NCBI GenBank assembly: GCA_002049455.2
Contig: KV918771.1
Location: 372,001-436,000 of the forward strand
Source of the DNA: Porphyra umbilicalis
Lineage: Eukaryota > Rhodophyta > Bangiophyceae > Bangiales > Bangiaceae
Reading direction: 5' to 3'
Length of the DNA: 64,000 bases
In this document: piece after piece, positions 34,942 to 47,639 of the stretch
Position numbering within the stretch: the stretch's first letter is position 1
Layout: each line of letters starts with the position of its first letter
The notes under the pieces: generated by a model
What the model saw: only the letters and a program-made list of their open reading frames with translations
What the model was told of the DNA's origin: nothing
Database searches by the model: none
Position numbers and translations under genes: made by a program

Positions 34942-34954
34942 GGTTATGGGCCCA
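34942..34954 (+). promoter_or_regulatory. copia-B primer-binding site (half initiator-tRNA type)
   Basis: GGTTATGGGCCCA starts at the first base after the LTR. It is identical to the copia-A site and complementary to the initiator tRNA-Met anticodon stem-loop. Confidence 0.8.
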
Positions 34955-35102
34955 AAGCCGGGGCTGTGACAAGAGCAAGGTGTGCCAGCTGGTGTCGCGG
35001 CGGTCGCGGCGAGTGCGAAGAGGACAAGGCCAAGGTGGTTCAAGGACGTGCCGGTCAAGGCGCACGGCTCGGCAAGGTCGGGCGCTACGACAACAAGACA
35101 TC

Positions 35103-38100
35103 ATGGACGGAGGCGCTGCCGGCATGGGCGGCATCAAGATCGACAAGTTGACGGAGACGAACTTCCACGAGTGGCGTCAGCGCATTAAGATGGTCCTTGC
35201 GCTGCGCGACCTGGACGATATGCTTGACGAAGACGCCAAGCCGACGGACGCGGAGACCCGCGAGTTGGCGGTGTGGAAGCGTCGAGACACGAAGGCGAGC
35301 GCCATCATCGGGCTCACCCTTGGGTCTGAGCAGCTCGAGCACGTGTTGGGCTGCAAGACGACGGCGGAAATGTGGTCGACGCTGGAAGGTGTCTTCCAGC
35401 GCAAGAGTTTGATGAACAAGATGAAGGCGCGACGCGAGTTCTACACCGTCGAAATGACCGTCGGCGAGGGCATGCTGGGCTACATCAACCGCGTGCGCAA
35501 CCTCGGCGAGAACCTCAAGGCCATGGGCGGCGAGGTGACGGAGATGGACGTTGCCATGAGCGTCCTCAACGGGCTGACGTCAAAGTACGAGAACCTGCTG
35601 GTGGCTCTCGACGCCAAGGGCGAGGACGAGCTGAGCCTCGACTTTGTCAAGAGCCGCTTGCTTCAGGAGGAGCGGCGGCAGGCGGACAAGTCACCGGCGA
35701 CGAAGCGCATTGGGGACATGGCACTCGTCGGCGCCAACTATCGTGGTCAAGGCCGCCGTGGTGACCTCTCCAAGATCGAGTGCTACTACTGCCATGCGTT
35801 TGGGCACATCTCTCGCGATTGCCCACAGCTCAAGGCCAAGAAGCAGAGACAGGACAAGGTGGCCGCGATTGCGGCTGACGATGGTAGCGACAGCGACGAC
35901 GCCATCTGTCTGGTGGGCAATGCAGCTGACACCGATGACATCTTCAAGTCGTGGCTTGTCAACTCTGCGGCGTCTGCACACATGTGCTGGATGCGTGGGT
36001 GCTTTGACGACTACCATACGACCACGGGACGGAGCGTCACGATGGGTGACAAGGGGTCCGTAGCCACGGCGGGCGTCGGAACCGTCGTGCTCAATGTCAT
36101 CGTCCACGGCAAGACGCGCAAGATCAAGTTGGAGAAGGTACTCCATGTTCCTACAATGGGCTTCAACCTCATGTCGGTCGGCATGATGGAGGAGCGTGGG
36201 GCGGAAGTGTCATTCAAGGGCGGTAAGACGATCATCAAGATGAACGAGAAGACTGCTGCGTGCGGCACTCGTAAGAACGGGCTCTACCACCTGGACATGG
36301 CCCCACTGTCGGATATTGCTGCGGTGGCCTCTCGTCAGCTCTGGCATGAGCGCCTTGGGCACGTCAACGTGGCTGGCGTTAAGCGGATGATCAAGAACAA
36401 GGACATCAATGGACTCAAGTGCTCTTCCATGGCGGTCAAGGACGTCTGCGAGCCGTGCGTGTATGGAAAGGCGGCTATGATGCCTATGCCTAGTGCAGGA
36501 GGAGGTCGAGTGACCAAGCGCCTGCTGCTCGTGCACTCGGACCTGGGGGGGCCAATGTCGGAGCCGTCGCGTGGCGGTGCGCTCTACTTCGGCACCTTCA
36601 CCGACGACTTCTCCCGTTGGACCGACGTGGTCTTCCTGCAAAAGAAGAGCGATCTGCTCTCTGAGTACAAGAAGTGGCTGACTAAGGCCCAGCTGCACAC
36701 GGGAACCAAAATCAAGATCCTGCGATCCGACAATGGCGGCGAGTACGTGTCGAACGCATTCAAGGCTCTTCACGATGAGAACGGCACGACGCACCAGACC
36801 ACGGTGCCCGACACGCCGCAGCAGAACGGAGTTGCTGAGCGGCTCAACCGAGCTCTCGTGGAGATGGCTCGCACCATGATGCGACACAAGGACGTCGATC
36901 AGGATCTTTGGGCGGATGCCATCAAGACGGCGGTGTACATCAAGAACCGCGTCACGAGCAGGGTGCTTCCTGTTGGCAAGACGCCTTTTGAGCTGTGGAC
37001 CGGGAATAAGCCCGACGTAAGCCACATGCGGGTGTTTGGGTCGACATGCTGGGTCGTGCTGCACAAGAGTCACATCGATGGCAAGTTTGGCGACAAGGCG
37101 GCGAAGGGCGTCTTCTTAGGACATCCTCGACGACGGCAAGGTCGTCAAGGCACGAAGCGTCGTGTTCGCCGAGACGAACGTAAGCGAGGTCGCAGAAAGT
37201 GCGGAGGAGCTTCCCGAAGACGAAGTTGTCGAAGTCGAGACGGGCTTGCGTTCTGCAAGCGACGGCGAAGACGTAGATGCTGACAATGACGACAAGGACG
37301 ACAAGAAAGACGATGGATCTGACAAGTCCGCGGACGACAATCAAGGTAGTGGCGGCTCTCAAGACACGCTGCGTCGGAGCGGCAGATCGCGGCGACCACC
37401 TGTCGAGTACTGGCGACCGGTGAGCCTGGTTGCTCACGAGGCGCCCACGACGTACGTGCAAGCCGTTCAAGGGCAAGAATCGGCTAAGTGGAAGATTGCT
37501 ATGGACGAGGAGATGGAGGCCATCCGCAAGAACAAGAATTGGCGCTTGACGGATCGCCCAATCAGTCGACGCGTGCTGAAGGGAAAGTGGGTTTACAAGG
37601 TCAAGAACGAGGTTGACAAGGTCGGGAACAACACGACGCGGCACAAGGCGCGCCTGTGCTTCATGGGGAACCGGCAGATCAAGGGGCTCGACTTCAACGA
37701 GACGTTTGCGCCGGTGGCCAAGTTTACCACCATTCGATGCATCCTGGCGATGACGGCGGCGAACGGGTGGGAGCTACATCAGATGGACGTCAAGACGGCA
37801 TTCATCAACGGCGACCTTGACGAGGAGGTCTACATGGAGCAGCCAGACGGCTATGTCGATCCGACGTATCCTGACAAGGTGTGTCGTCTCCTTCAAGCGC
37901 TGTATGGGCTGAAGCAAGCCCCCAAGATGTGGTACGCCAAGCTCGACGACTTCCTCAAGTCGCAGGGGTTTGACAACATTGACCCGGATGCATGCCTCTA
38001 CCTCCTTATGGATGACGGCGAAATCATCATCGTCCTGGTGTACGTCGACGATCTTCTTTTGGTGGCATCAAGCCTGGCGGCGATCTACAAGATTAAGGAC

Positions 38101-39000
38101 GCTCTGCACAAGCGATTTGAGATGAAGGACCTGGGCGAGGCGAAGGTCATCCTCGGGCTAGAGATTAAACGTGACAAGGCGTTGGGCACCCTCAAGCTGT
38201 CGCAGGGCAAGTACGCGGCGCAAGTGCTGGAGAAGTTCGGGATGGCGGAGTGCAACCCGATCGGAACGCCGCTGGAAGTGGGCCTGCAGCTGGTCAAGGC
38301 CGACGAGAGCGACGACGTGCTGCCCTACCGCGAAGCTGTCGGCAGTCGTATGTACCTGAAGGTCGGGACACGTCCTGACCTCGCCTTCGCCATCGGGAAG
38401 CTGAGTCGTTTTGTCTCGTCCTACGGCAAGGAGCATTGGGCGGCGATTAAGCGCGTTCTACGGTACGTCAAGGGTTCGATGGACAAGGGGCTGGTCTTCG
38501 ACAAGAACTCTTCCTGTGTTCCACAAGGCTTTAGTGATGCCGACTGGGCGGGTGACCACGAGACGCGACGTTCTACGACGGGCTTCAGCTTCATCTTTGG
38601 CGGAGCAGCCGTCAGCTGGGGTTCTAAGTTGCAGAAGACGGTGGCGCTGTCGACGATGGAAGCCGAGTACATGGCTCTATGTGAGGCGAGCAAGGAAGCT
38701 ATTTGGGTAAACAAGCTCGTGCAAAGCGTTGCAACTCAAGGGCTGCGGACAGCGATCTCGGGCGGGCCGATCAACATCAAGGTCGACAACAGCGGGTGCA
38801 TTGACTTCTCCAAGAACCCCGTCGAGCACAAGCGCACCAAGCACATCGACATTCGATACCACTTTGTGCGCGAGGCCATCACGACGGACAAGGTGACACT
38901 GGAGCATTGTGCAACGGACGACATGGTGGCGGACCAGATGACGAAGGAGCTCGGCAAGACCAAGCACGACAAGCATGTCGAGGCCATGGGGCTTTGCTGA
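35103..39000 (+). pseudogene. gag-pol: copia-B Gag-Pol polyprotein, broken
   Basis: Met 35103 (MDGGAAGMGGIKIDKLTETN) begins a standard copia Gag; upstream codons are leader and LTR. Domains: UBN2/gag core; zinc knuckle CYYCHAFGHISRDC (about 35782-35825); protease; GAG-pre-integrase (HERLGHVNV to CEPCVYG); integrase with VHSDLGGP, RSDNGGEY and QNGVAER; RT with YVDD (about 38041-38052); RNase H (SDADWAGD, KRTKHIDIRYHFVREA); TGA at 38998-39000. Two lesions: the protease active site reads NSAASAHM instead of DSAASAHM (GAC to AAC), and an internal deletion with frameshift near 37118 joins VFLG to the next block in another frame. A very young copy therefore already lacks function, and may have been mobilised in trans. 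Confidence 0.93.
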
Positions 39001-39023
39001 ATACAAGAACCGCCGCGGCAACA

Positions 39024-39035
39024 AGCAAGGAGGAG
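39024..39035 (+). promoter_or_regulatory. copia-B polypurine tract
   Basis: AGCAAGGAGGAG ends at the base before the 3' LTR, where plus-strand synthesis is primed. Confidence 0.75.
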
Positions 39036-39453
39036 TGTTGGACTGTGATGCTCGTCGCCGGCTCAACTGGCGGTTCGCGGATGGATGATGGTCGGTGACC
39101 CTTATGGTACCCCACATGGTACATTTGCAAGACGTGGTCAAGTTGCACACATTCGTGTTGGGTGATCTTGGGGCGTTACTTTTGGCATGTTTTGGATCTG
39201 ATCTTCGCTTTGCTCTAGTGGCTTTTGATTTGGTGAGTGATTCGATTTGGTGCGAGGGCGTGGGCGTCGGTGTGGGCGCGAGAGGGGGGAGCACTTGGGC
39301 CGGTGGGGACTATTTGAGAGGTGCTCTCGGTTGGGAGAGGCGGGCGAACCTTGAGACAACCAACAAAGCACGTTCGCACACACACACACAAGCTCAAGCC
39401 ACTCAACCACTTCACCGTGGTCCCCCAACCCCTATCCCCACTGCGTTTCAACA
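39036..39453 (+). repeat. copia-B 3' LTR
   Basis: 418 bp, same ends as the 5' LTR, followed by GAAGA. Confidence 0.96.
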
Positions 39454-39458
39454 GAAGA

Positions 39459-40803
39459 ACCGGTCAAAGATCCGTTTGGCCAGTGGGCTTTCGTTGATCT
39501 GCTATATGGCGCACATCAAGGACCCCTTCTTTTTATTCCTCCTCGACCAATTTGCTGATGGGACGCGTGTGATGGTGCAGAAGCGGCCGTGCTGCGGAAA
39601 GCAGAAGGGTGGCGAAGGTACCATGACGAAAACGATGACGACTCGGCGGCGGACGACGATGGCGGGTCGGCCTTGGCTGGTGGCGCCAGTGGTCCACCGG
39701 CAGGGCCGAGCCGGGTCGGACCAGCTGCGGGAGGTGGTGGTGGTCCGGCGGTGCCGCGTAGTGCTGATTCACTCGTTGGGGGCAACATGGACTTGGGGCC
39801 TTCGCATGATAGTGGGTCGGCTGCGTGGGGTGTTGGTGGTCAGCCGGCAGGAGCCAATGGTCGCGCAATGTCCGCGGGAGGTAGCGGTGGTCCAGCGGCA
39901 CCGCGTGGTGCTGCTACACCCGCAGGGGAAAGCCTTCAATCCGGGACATTGGCGGGCGGTGAGCCGGCTACGGGAGGTGGCGGTGGTCGGCCTGTAGCGG
40001 CCCATGGCCGCGGATCGGCAGCGGGTGATGACGGTCGTCTGGTGGCGAGAGAGAGTGGGTGATCTCCTGGTGTGGATGTTGGTGACTCTGTGCGCCGCAC
40101 AGGAGGTACCTTACATCCAAGCGGTGGCCTCACTGAAGCTGCTGTGGACGCGGCCGAGGCTGCAGGCGCAGCCGCCGCTTCAAACATGGGCGGAGCATAC
40201 GGCACCGCGAGCGCCTTCGTGGCAGCGACGGCGGCGGCGGCCAGTGCAGAGCGCCGTCCTGGCCACGACCGTGCAATGCAAGCCGGAAGTGGCAGGAATG
40301 CGCGCGCGACAGACGGTAGCTGAATCGCTGCGACTGTGCACTCTAGTGGTGGCTGCGCATCCAGTGCAGGTTGAGGAGCTGCTGCACCTGTGCCTGCGGG
40401 CGGTCAGAGTCGACCTACCCATCTGGGAGCCGGTCGCGGAGCTGGTGTCGATGCTCCAGGTGGTGGTCGCGGTCTCGCTGCCCTTAAAGGTGGACATCGT
40501 GGTGCTGGTATGGGCAGCCCGGCGGGTTTCGTACGTCCTGGTGGTGCCACTCTCATCTTTGGGGGGATGGTCGCTTCTCTGGCGTTGGCGCGCAGTGAAG
40601 GTGGTAGGGGTAATGGGCCTCTACCCGTCCGTCTGAGTGGTGGTGGCTGTGGGGATGGTGAACGCTCCGAGCCCAGTGCTCGGCGTCCGCCTGGCGCCCC
40701 TGCTGATGGGCACGGGGCTGCAGTGCGTCGCCGTGCGGGTGACGCTGACGTTGCTGGTGCGCGCTGTCGTTCTGGATTTGGGCTCGTCGGGCGCCGGCTC
40801 TGA
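39459..40803 (+). pseudogene. Unidentified gene, 3' part after copia-B
   Basis: Resumes the frame of 33536-34523: KNRSKIRLASGLSLICYMAH, then FLFLLDQFADGTRVMVQKRP. Near 39590 the protein-like frame shifts to an Asp-rich (ENDDDSAADDDGG) and then long Gly/Ala/Pro-rich frame running to 40803. That frame has TGA at 40060-40062, 40321-40323 and near 40369. The C-terminal half is low complexity and its coding status is weak. Another frame ending at 41113 is also open and cannot be excluded for the last 300 bp. Confidence 0.4.
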
Positions 40804-41113
40804 CGTGCGTGCCTTCGTGATGGGAGCTGTGGATGGCGCCCCATACTCTCACCCCTGTTTTTGCGCATTGGCAGAGAAAGCAGAGCCGGTGACGGTGGCG
40901 GCATTTGGAGATGATGCTCGTTGCATCGCTCCTTCGCAAAGCCCCATTGTCTCCTGTCCGGTCACTCAAGAGCTGCGCCACGAGGACCGTGTCGTTGCTT
41001 TTGGTGTGGTTGATGCCAATTGTGTCCTCGTGCCGGACACACAACTGTCGCCCCGCTTCTCGGCCGTTACGCTCTGTAATTTGATCTCGGACGCCGCGGT
41101 CATACCGTGCTGA

Positions 41114-41879
41114 GCGTGGGACAATGGCGCATTGACGAAGGCGGTCCTTGGTAAGGTATCCCTCTACACACTGGTGTGAGAGAAGGGAATGACGGGGTAT
41201 GCTGCTGCTTTTTCCATTGCGCTGCTACTGTTCGCCTTGTTTGTGGTGCCCTTTCTACGCAATGCCTGACTGGTTTCTAACAGGCCGGCTCCCTTTTGCT
41301 TCCTTGTTCATGCCGCGCTTACCGTTGTGTTTTTCTGTGCCACAGACCTCGTGTGACCCTCTGGGACCGCCGACCAGGTGACGGCGCAAGACAGCTGGGG
41401 AGGGCAGCGGCCCTCAAGATGGCTTCCCTATGCTCTGGACTCAAAAGCCTAGGGGGTCTTGTCTCCAAGCACATGCCGGCAATGATTATTCATGACGTGC
41501 AAGTGCCCGACCACTGCGAAAACGAGGACTATTCCGCCACGGAGCTGTTGTACCGGACGGATGCCTACGAGTACCTGCTGAACGCACATCTCACCACCAA
41601 GGGCGCCTAATTCCCGAGGACCATGCAGCAGCTGTGGCGCGACCCCCAAGGAGAACACAGACGGATTATTGTTTTGTGGAATGCCCGCTTTGTATCCTCT
41701 TTGTAGGTCCCTGTGGGGTCAGGGAGTGGTGCAGTCGTTCTGGGTGCGACGTATACATTGCAGATGTTTCTTTTTGATGAGCTTATCAGTGACCGCAATT
41801 GCCCCGCTTGTATGAGCTGCCCAGAGTACAAAGAAAAAAAGGAGCCTGTGCGAGTACACATATCCAATTGCGTGCTTGT
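41114..41879. other. Undetermined
   Basis: A plus-strand frame of about 65 codons from Met 41419 (MASLCSGLKSLGGLVSKHMP, ending at 41610) looks protein-like, but I cannot link it to a family or confirm splice sites. Confidence 0.3.
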
Positions 41880-43396
41880 TCATGCCGCGGTCGGCCGGCC
41901 ATTATCTCGCGGGTCAATACCGCATTCTACCAGCTCACTCTCGTAGAACGCAACCGCGCAGCGGCTCACTCGAATGTGGCTACGGCGCAGGCCCCGCACA
42001 CGCAAACAAGAAAATGAGCGAACACGAGAAAGGGTAGTGTACACCAGACCGCATGTCGGCCAGGTGTCCAGCTTAAAGTCAATCTCCACCGCATCTAGAG
42101 TGAGACCTTGAGCACGGTTCACTGTCACTGCCCACCCGAGGATCAGAGGTATCTGCTCACAGTACGCCACCTCCACGCCCGCCGAGTTATACGCGGAGTA
42201 GCGCATGCGGGAGACCTCCATCAGCTTCCCGTTGAAGTCGCATGCCACGCCGACGTCCTCCTCGAGCAACTCGCAGCCCGCTGCGTCGGAGCGGTGCTTG
42301 AACTCCGTCACCGTCCCACGCGCGCCTGGCGCGATGCCGTCCACCTTCCGAGTTAAAATCACGAAGGCCGACTGCTTAAGCGACAGCGACAGGTAGACGC
42401 AGCTGCGCAAAGCCGACACGGCCTTCTCCACGACCGTAGCATCGCCAGAGACAACCACGTCATGCCCCGTGAAGATACGCATGGGCGAATCGATCGTCCT
42501 CAGCTTGGCCTCGTTGATGCTGAGCACCGCGCTTTTGAGGATGCGCATCTTGATGATGGGGCTCTTGAACGTGTTGGACCACGTTTCATTGATGATCCCA
42601 ATGGCCAAGTCCCCGGCGCGGCCCCACCGCACCCTGTCCTAGAACGACTGGAAGATACCGCCGCTTGAATGCTGATGAAGACTCGTCAAGCACGCCACCT
42701 TGCCCGCGGCCCCAGCAAAGGTGGAGCGCCACGCCGGGCAGTTGAAGACCATCCCGTCAACCGACGTGTCTGTGACCTTGACGGGCACGACTTGAAGCGG
42801 ATCCCCAGCGGCTAAGCAGAGAAAAAATAGGACATGCGTGCATCACACACACACGAAGAGAAGACCTCGTAGTCAACGTCAGTTGTCTTGTACAAGTAGC
42901 TGCGGTGCCTCAATGAAACTGGCGGAATGAGAGGCGATGGAAAGACACAGAGATCAGCACATAGCAGAAGATACAGAGAGACAGACTTACAAACCAGCTG
43001 GCAACCGGCAAAGGGGAAATGTTGGAGGTTGGGAGGGGCGACACGACGCATCACAAAGGCCACGCGCGTGAACACGGACGACGGCAGAGTGCAAACCTCG
43101 TTAATGAACATCACCCGCAAAGCTTTGAGGCGGCGGACGACGTTGGCACGGAGCAGCGTCTCCCTCAGCCACCCCTCTTTAGACATCGGCCGCGTGTCCA
43201 TACCAAATATTGAGTGCAGAGTTTGACCACCAATGACTAATGCCGCTGCCCCTGACAGGGCCACCACCGCAACGCGCTCGCTGCCCCAATTCAACCGTGA
43301 CGCCGACACCATCCGCCGCATCACCTCGCTTTTCTCACACTCCGCGCGCCCGAGTAGCGCCACGTTCGAGCCCGACAGGTAGAAAGCATGTGACCG
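41880..43396 (-). pseudogene. PIF1-like DNA helicase, spliced, mutated
   Basis: Superfamily 1 5'-3' DNA helicase of the PIF1 family. Exon 1 (about 43396-42991) holds motif I (LLGRAECEKSEVMRRM), motif Ia (VVALSGAAALVIGG, then TLHSIFGM) and motif II (VMFINEV). A 179-bp GT-AG intron follows. Exon 2 (42811-41880) opens with the motif III block AGDPLQVVPV and ends with motifs V-VI (VTVNRAQGLTLD, then VYTTLSRVRS). Defects: the Walker A is GRAECEKS where GRAGCGKS is expected, Walker B has Asn in place of Asp, and TAG 42639-42641 lies before RVRWG. The Walker changes are G to A on the coding strand. 5' exons are missing or unrecognised; a TAG acceptor-like site lies at 43397-43399. PIF1-like helicases occur as host genes and in Helitrons; no Rep domain is visible here. 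Confidence 0.8.
42812..42990 (-). other. GT-AG intron in PIF1-like gene
   Basis: 179 bp. Donor GTAAGT (complement of 42985-42990) and acceptor TTTTTTCTCTGCTTAG (ends at 42812) precisely join QLV to the AGDPLQVVP block that PIF1 proteins have at this point. Confidence 0.8.
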
Positions 43397-43399
43397 CTA

Positions 43400-46300
43400 C
43401 TGGCACGGGTCGAGGGTAACAGGTGTGACGGCCTCCGTAGATTGGCCAGCCATGCCTATGGACTTTAACTAGTACGAGGGGGAACAAAACCTCAAGTCAG
43501 CACATGGCCATCTCTTGCTCCTCATCACCGACACGTGCGGCTCCTGTGCGTCGTTAGAGACAAAAAAGAATCATAATGGCAACGTTCTTGCTATTTTGTT
43601 GCCCAAGTCGATGGTGCTTCGCGATCGCCAGAGATGCGTACAGGTAGAAGCGGAAGCGCACTGCACCGAGAAGATTGATCACACGACGTCGATACCAATG
43701 ACCTGGTGGAGACGCTGGTGTGCTCCTCCGCCGCCCCGCCCGGCCATCCCGGTCACTCATCCGTCGCCAGACTTCTTATCACAGCATCCCACGATGAGGT
43801 CCACGGGCGCCTCGACGTGTAGTCAATGTCTTCCAAAAGCGAAAAGGAGGGGTGGAAAACACGCAAAAGTTCCTCGGAGTGTTAAAAGGCTGATACACGT
43901 CAGGGATCATGCCAGGAGCTTCTCCTCTACGCGATTGTCACGTATCTCCACACCCAGGGAGGCGCCCAAGCGGATCGCTGCAGCAAAGTCCAGCAGGCAC
44001 ACGTATCTTTGCTCGGGAGCCGTCACAGTCAGAGAACGGGGGTCAGCGCTGCCAGGACTGTGCCACCCGAGAGCAACGAGGGTTGGTTTGGGCAGAGTAC
44101 GTGTCTGCCACAGACCTGCGGTGAACAAGGCCCGCATAGAGTACCGCGAACACGAATGACTGGCAGCTGCATGGCCGCGCGAAAGCGGCACGCGCACGTC
44201 GACAGCCAATCAAGACCCGATATCTCCCGAGGTTGAAACGGCAATCTGATCTGATGCCGCATGGTGATGGCTACCTCCTCGCACCGTTGCAGTACCATTC
44301 CATACCGCTGCCCTGTACGAAGAAAGGGGCCGACTGCCGGCCTGGGCTTTCGTCTGACATTGCGCGCGGGGCAAACAGGAGCTTACAGGAGCCGGCAATG
44401 CACAACATTTCCAGTGCAGCTTCCGCTGACAGCACAGGCTCATCTGGCCATACGACAGGGCTGCGCATCAGTTCGTGTAGAGTTTAACTCCGCCTGCTAC
44501 CTCCGCGACAAACGAGCCCCCCGCCTGCGAGCAGCAGCGCTACCCGCCACCCGTGAAACCTTTCGCATTAGTCAGCCTCTGCACAGGCAGTTCCGACGTG
44601 TACGCACCAACAGCCGTCTCTCATGGGAGACAAGAGGTTGTTCTGCTGTCGTATCCTGCCGCTGTGCGTACAAACGCCACTCGCAGCTGCACATCGGCGC
44701 ACTGGCGCTCAGTGCGCTGCGTTGCGCTTCTGTGCATTCCGATGAGTAACATACTGCGAGTGGGGCAGCTCTCGGTGGCTAGTGATGAGTGCATGGCTGC
44801 GTTGTGACAAAACAATAAGCCCCCTCCTCCCCAGTAACGGCGGCCACGGTTCTCTAAAGGCCAAGATGCTGCATCAAAAGTCTCTACGGTGCACCATTTC
44901 GGAGAGAGGTGCATATGGCACAGCGCTGAGAAGCGAGCACCGTGGCAGAGAAGGGCAATCGGGGTTGTGGTGTGGCAGCTCCAAGACGTCACAGCTTTGA
45001 TGACAGCAGGGCACCTATCACCGATACAGGTTGTCGCCCCAGCAAAACCGCAAATGACGGCCGCATTAACAGCAGCTGCTGTATATGTGCCTCGTCTCAC
45101 CAGACACACGGGGGTTGTATCCCTGTACCGCGTGATAGACAGTACAGGGAAACCCTTTCATTGGGTTTCATATGACGACTGCATGGCCTTCAGTCACGCT
45201 CGGGACCGCATTCAACGATACGGGGGACAGTCTGGTACGCAAGCACAGGTTGTCACACATGGAAGTTTGCAGTGGCTGGAAGATACGACTGCGGGAACGC
45301 GCATCACTGAGTATTGTCCTGCTCACAGACCGCTGTCCTCCACTCGATGGAAACCTTGCAACTGTTCCCCCCCAACGAGTGAGTGTTTCAATGCTGGTAC
45401 CGTTCGCGGCCACATGTTGGCATCATTGTACACAACGGAGTGCTGCAAGCAGAAAGAACATCAGCTGAACCTCTGAGCATTGCGGGACAGGGATGACAGA
45501 GCAGTCAGTGCTGTTACTGCAGTTGATACAGATACAGGCTGACCGGGGCCCCAAACATCTAAGAGGTACAGAAGGGTGCCAGAGTGAAGGAAGGTTGAGC
45601 ATTATTGCGGCGACAGCAAGACGCTCGACTGCCGCGTAGTTGCCTGATGCTTTTACTGCTTGCGCCTCTTTCATTCTGTTCATGAGTCATGGCTCTGTTT
45701 CCTGCCGTGTCTCTATGCATACGAGTGACGCACAGGTGCTACGTTCTATAGCAGTGGGATTCACTGCGCCTACGAGGTGACGCAACCTGAGGTGCCCTGA
45801 ATGCAGTTGCGCGGCATGAAATACAGCGCATGTTTCTGAACAGGTCCCCAACCCGTTCCAGTGACAACAGAAGAGAGGGGAGCAAGTGGCTGGTGGGGAT
45901 GATGCAGCTCTCCTGCCTCCAAGCTCGACGAAGACGGCAAGAGAAGCGCGAACGAACGAGAATGAACGAGTGACAGGGATTTACTTCATTTAGTACAGGT
46001 TCTTGTGCATTATATTGGAATTATTATTACGATGTACCCATACTAAGGCCGCTCTACGTCTGATCCGACGCTGTTCTCGGGACCTCTTGGACTGCCTTGC
46101 AAGACCTCGGTCACGCCTCTTTCCGCTCCATCGACGTCACTGCTCTGCTCTGCGTTGGGCGCTTCCCCTGGAGATGCTTCATTCTGCACGTTTTTTCGCC
46201 ATGAGTTGATGAGTAACTCCGACTGTCGCTGTGCTCATGTTTACAGCTGAGGTGCCCCCTCGCTTGTGGTCGCCAGTGGCGATACGCAACACCGCGGTCG

Positions 46301-46640
46301 CCGCCGCTCGCGCTTGCTTTTTGCTGTTGACGCCCCCCGCCCCATCCCCCACCATCCAGCGCCATCATTTCCCGTGCTTGCCCCCCCCCCCTGGCTGACT
46401 GCCATTCGCTCTCCGTCATGGCTGACAGCCTTTTCCTATTTATTCACTTCTGACAGCCTCCCTCTTATTGTCACCACTGCAGTCTACGGCTGCTCCCTCC
46501 TCTGGGCGGCGACACATTCATCACCTCCTCCGTCTCCCATTGCTACGCTTTCTTGCATTGTTGCGTGCCAAACTCCGCCACGCCGCCGTACATGCTTGTC
46601 TTCTTTTTCTGACCGGTCGCCTCTTCGTGAAGACGGCTGT
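43400..46640. other. Undetermined, ~3.2 kb
   Basis: Short open frames on both strands without recognisable domains. A minus-strand stretch ending at 43907 (TVTAPEQRYVCLLDFAAAIR) looks protein-like and could be an upstream exon of the helicase or part of another gene. No repeat or RNA gene seen. Confidence 0.35.
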
Positions 46641-47639
46641 TACTTGGCGTGTGGTGCAGTCACAGCGGTTGCAGGCTTCGGCCGTGGCATTGGAAGCTGA
46701 GAGTGCGGTAGCGGTCGTACAGAAAACACTCCCAGGAAAACTAAGCAGAGAACACAATTATACTCACCCATAGAGCCCACCGATGCGTCATCAATGTCGC
46801 CGTCGTCGTCCCCCTTCTCGTCCGACGAGGACCTCGAAACGTCCGAGCCAGCAGACGCATCCCCGGAAACGTGAGAAGCAGTGCCATCGTCCATGCCCTG
46901 CGCCTCGTCATCGCCACCCTCACTTGCACTCGATCCCGAGTCCGATGCGTCCCTGCCCTCCCTCTCTTCCTCGTCTGACCTTGCCCTCTCCAACAACTCG
47001 CTGTCGCTCTACTCATCGGACGTGTCGTCGCAACATTGGCACGGGTGAGGGGTAAAGTACTCATCGGCGACGTCCACGTCCTTCGGCAGCCCAGCTTGCC
47101 GAGCGCCACGCGGAAAGCCCCACAGGCAAAGTCGTAGATAAGGAAGTGGGGCAGCCGCGCAAAGCGCTTTGTACAGGCGCGCCCCGGTGGGTGCGGCGGC
47201 CGCACGCGCGTCTGACGCAGGACCGATGGGTACTCGCGAAAATACGTGGCACACGTCCTCGGCCGTGGCGGCCGCGTACAGAAAACGCCCACCGATAATG
47301 TGCCCAAATATGTCGACTGCGGCCGACATCTGACATTCCGCACACGACAGCCGCGCCCCGGTGGGTGCGGCGGCCGCACGCGCGTGTCCTACAGGACCGG
47401 TAGGTACTCGCGAAAGTACGAGGCTTTCTACCTCGGCCGTGGCGGCCGCGTACAGGAAACGCCCACCGATAATGTGCCCAAATATGTCGACTGCGGCCGA
47501 CATCTGACATTCCGCACACGACAGCCGCGCCCCGGTGGGTGCGGCGGCCGCACGCGCGTCTGCCGCAGGACCCGTGGGTACTCGCGCAAGTACGAGGCAC
47601 CCTACCTCGGCCGTGGCGGCCGCGTACAGAATACGCCCA

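Larger units (their letters stand above)
34524..39453 (+). mobile_element. Complete Ty1/copia retrotransposon (copia-B)
   Basis: 4.93-kb element with two 418-bp LTRs (34524-34941, 39036-39453), a perfect 5-bp target duplication GAAGA (34519-34523, 39454-39458), an abutting primer-binding site and a purine tract. The LTRs differ at only four sites, all C/T, so insertion is recent. Gag-pol is one frame except for an internal deletion/frameshift near 37118. Family differs from copia-A in LTR sequence and Gag. Confidence 0.96.

Noticed and set aside
39095..39450. Plus ORF starting in the copia-B 3' LTR (also at 34583 and 59185)
   Set aside because: It is the LTR itself; only the part after 39459 belongs to the interrupted gene.
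41880..43396. Helitron assigned from the PIF1-like helicase
   Set aside because: No HUH replication-initiator domain and no TC...CTRR ends were found. A host or other PIF1 relic is as likely.
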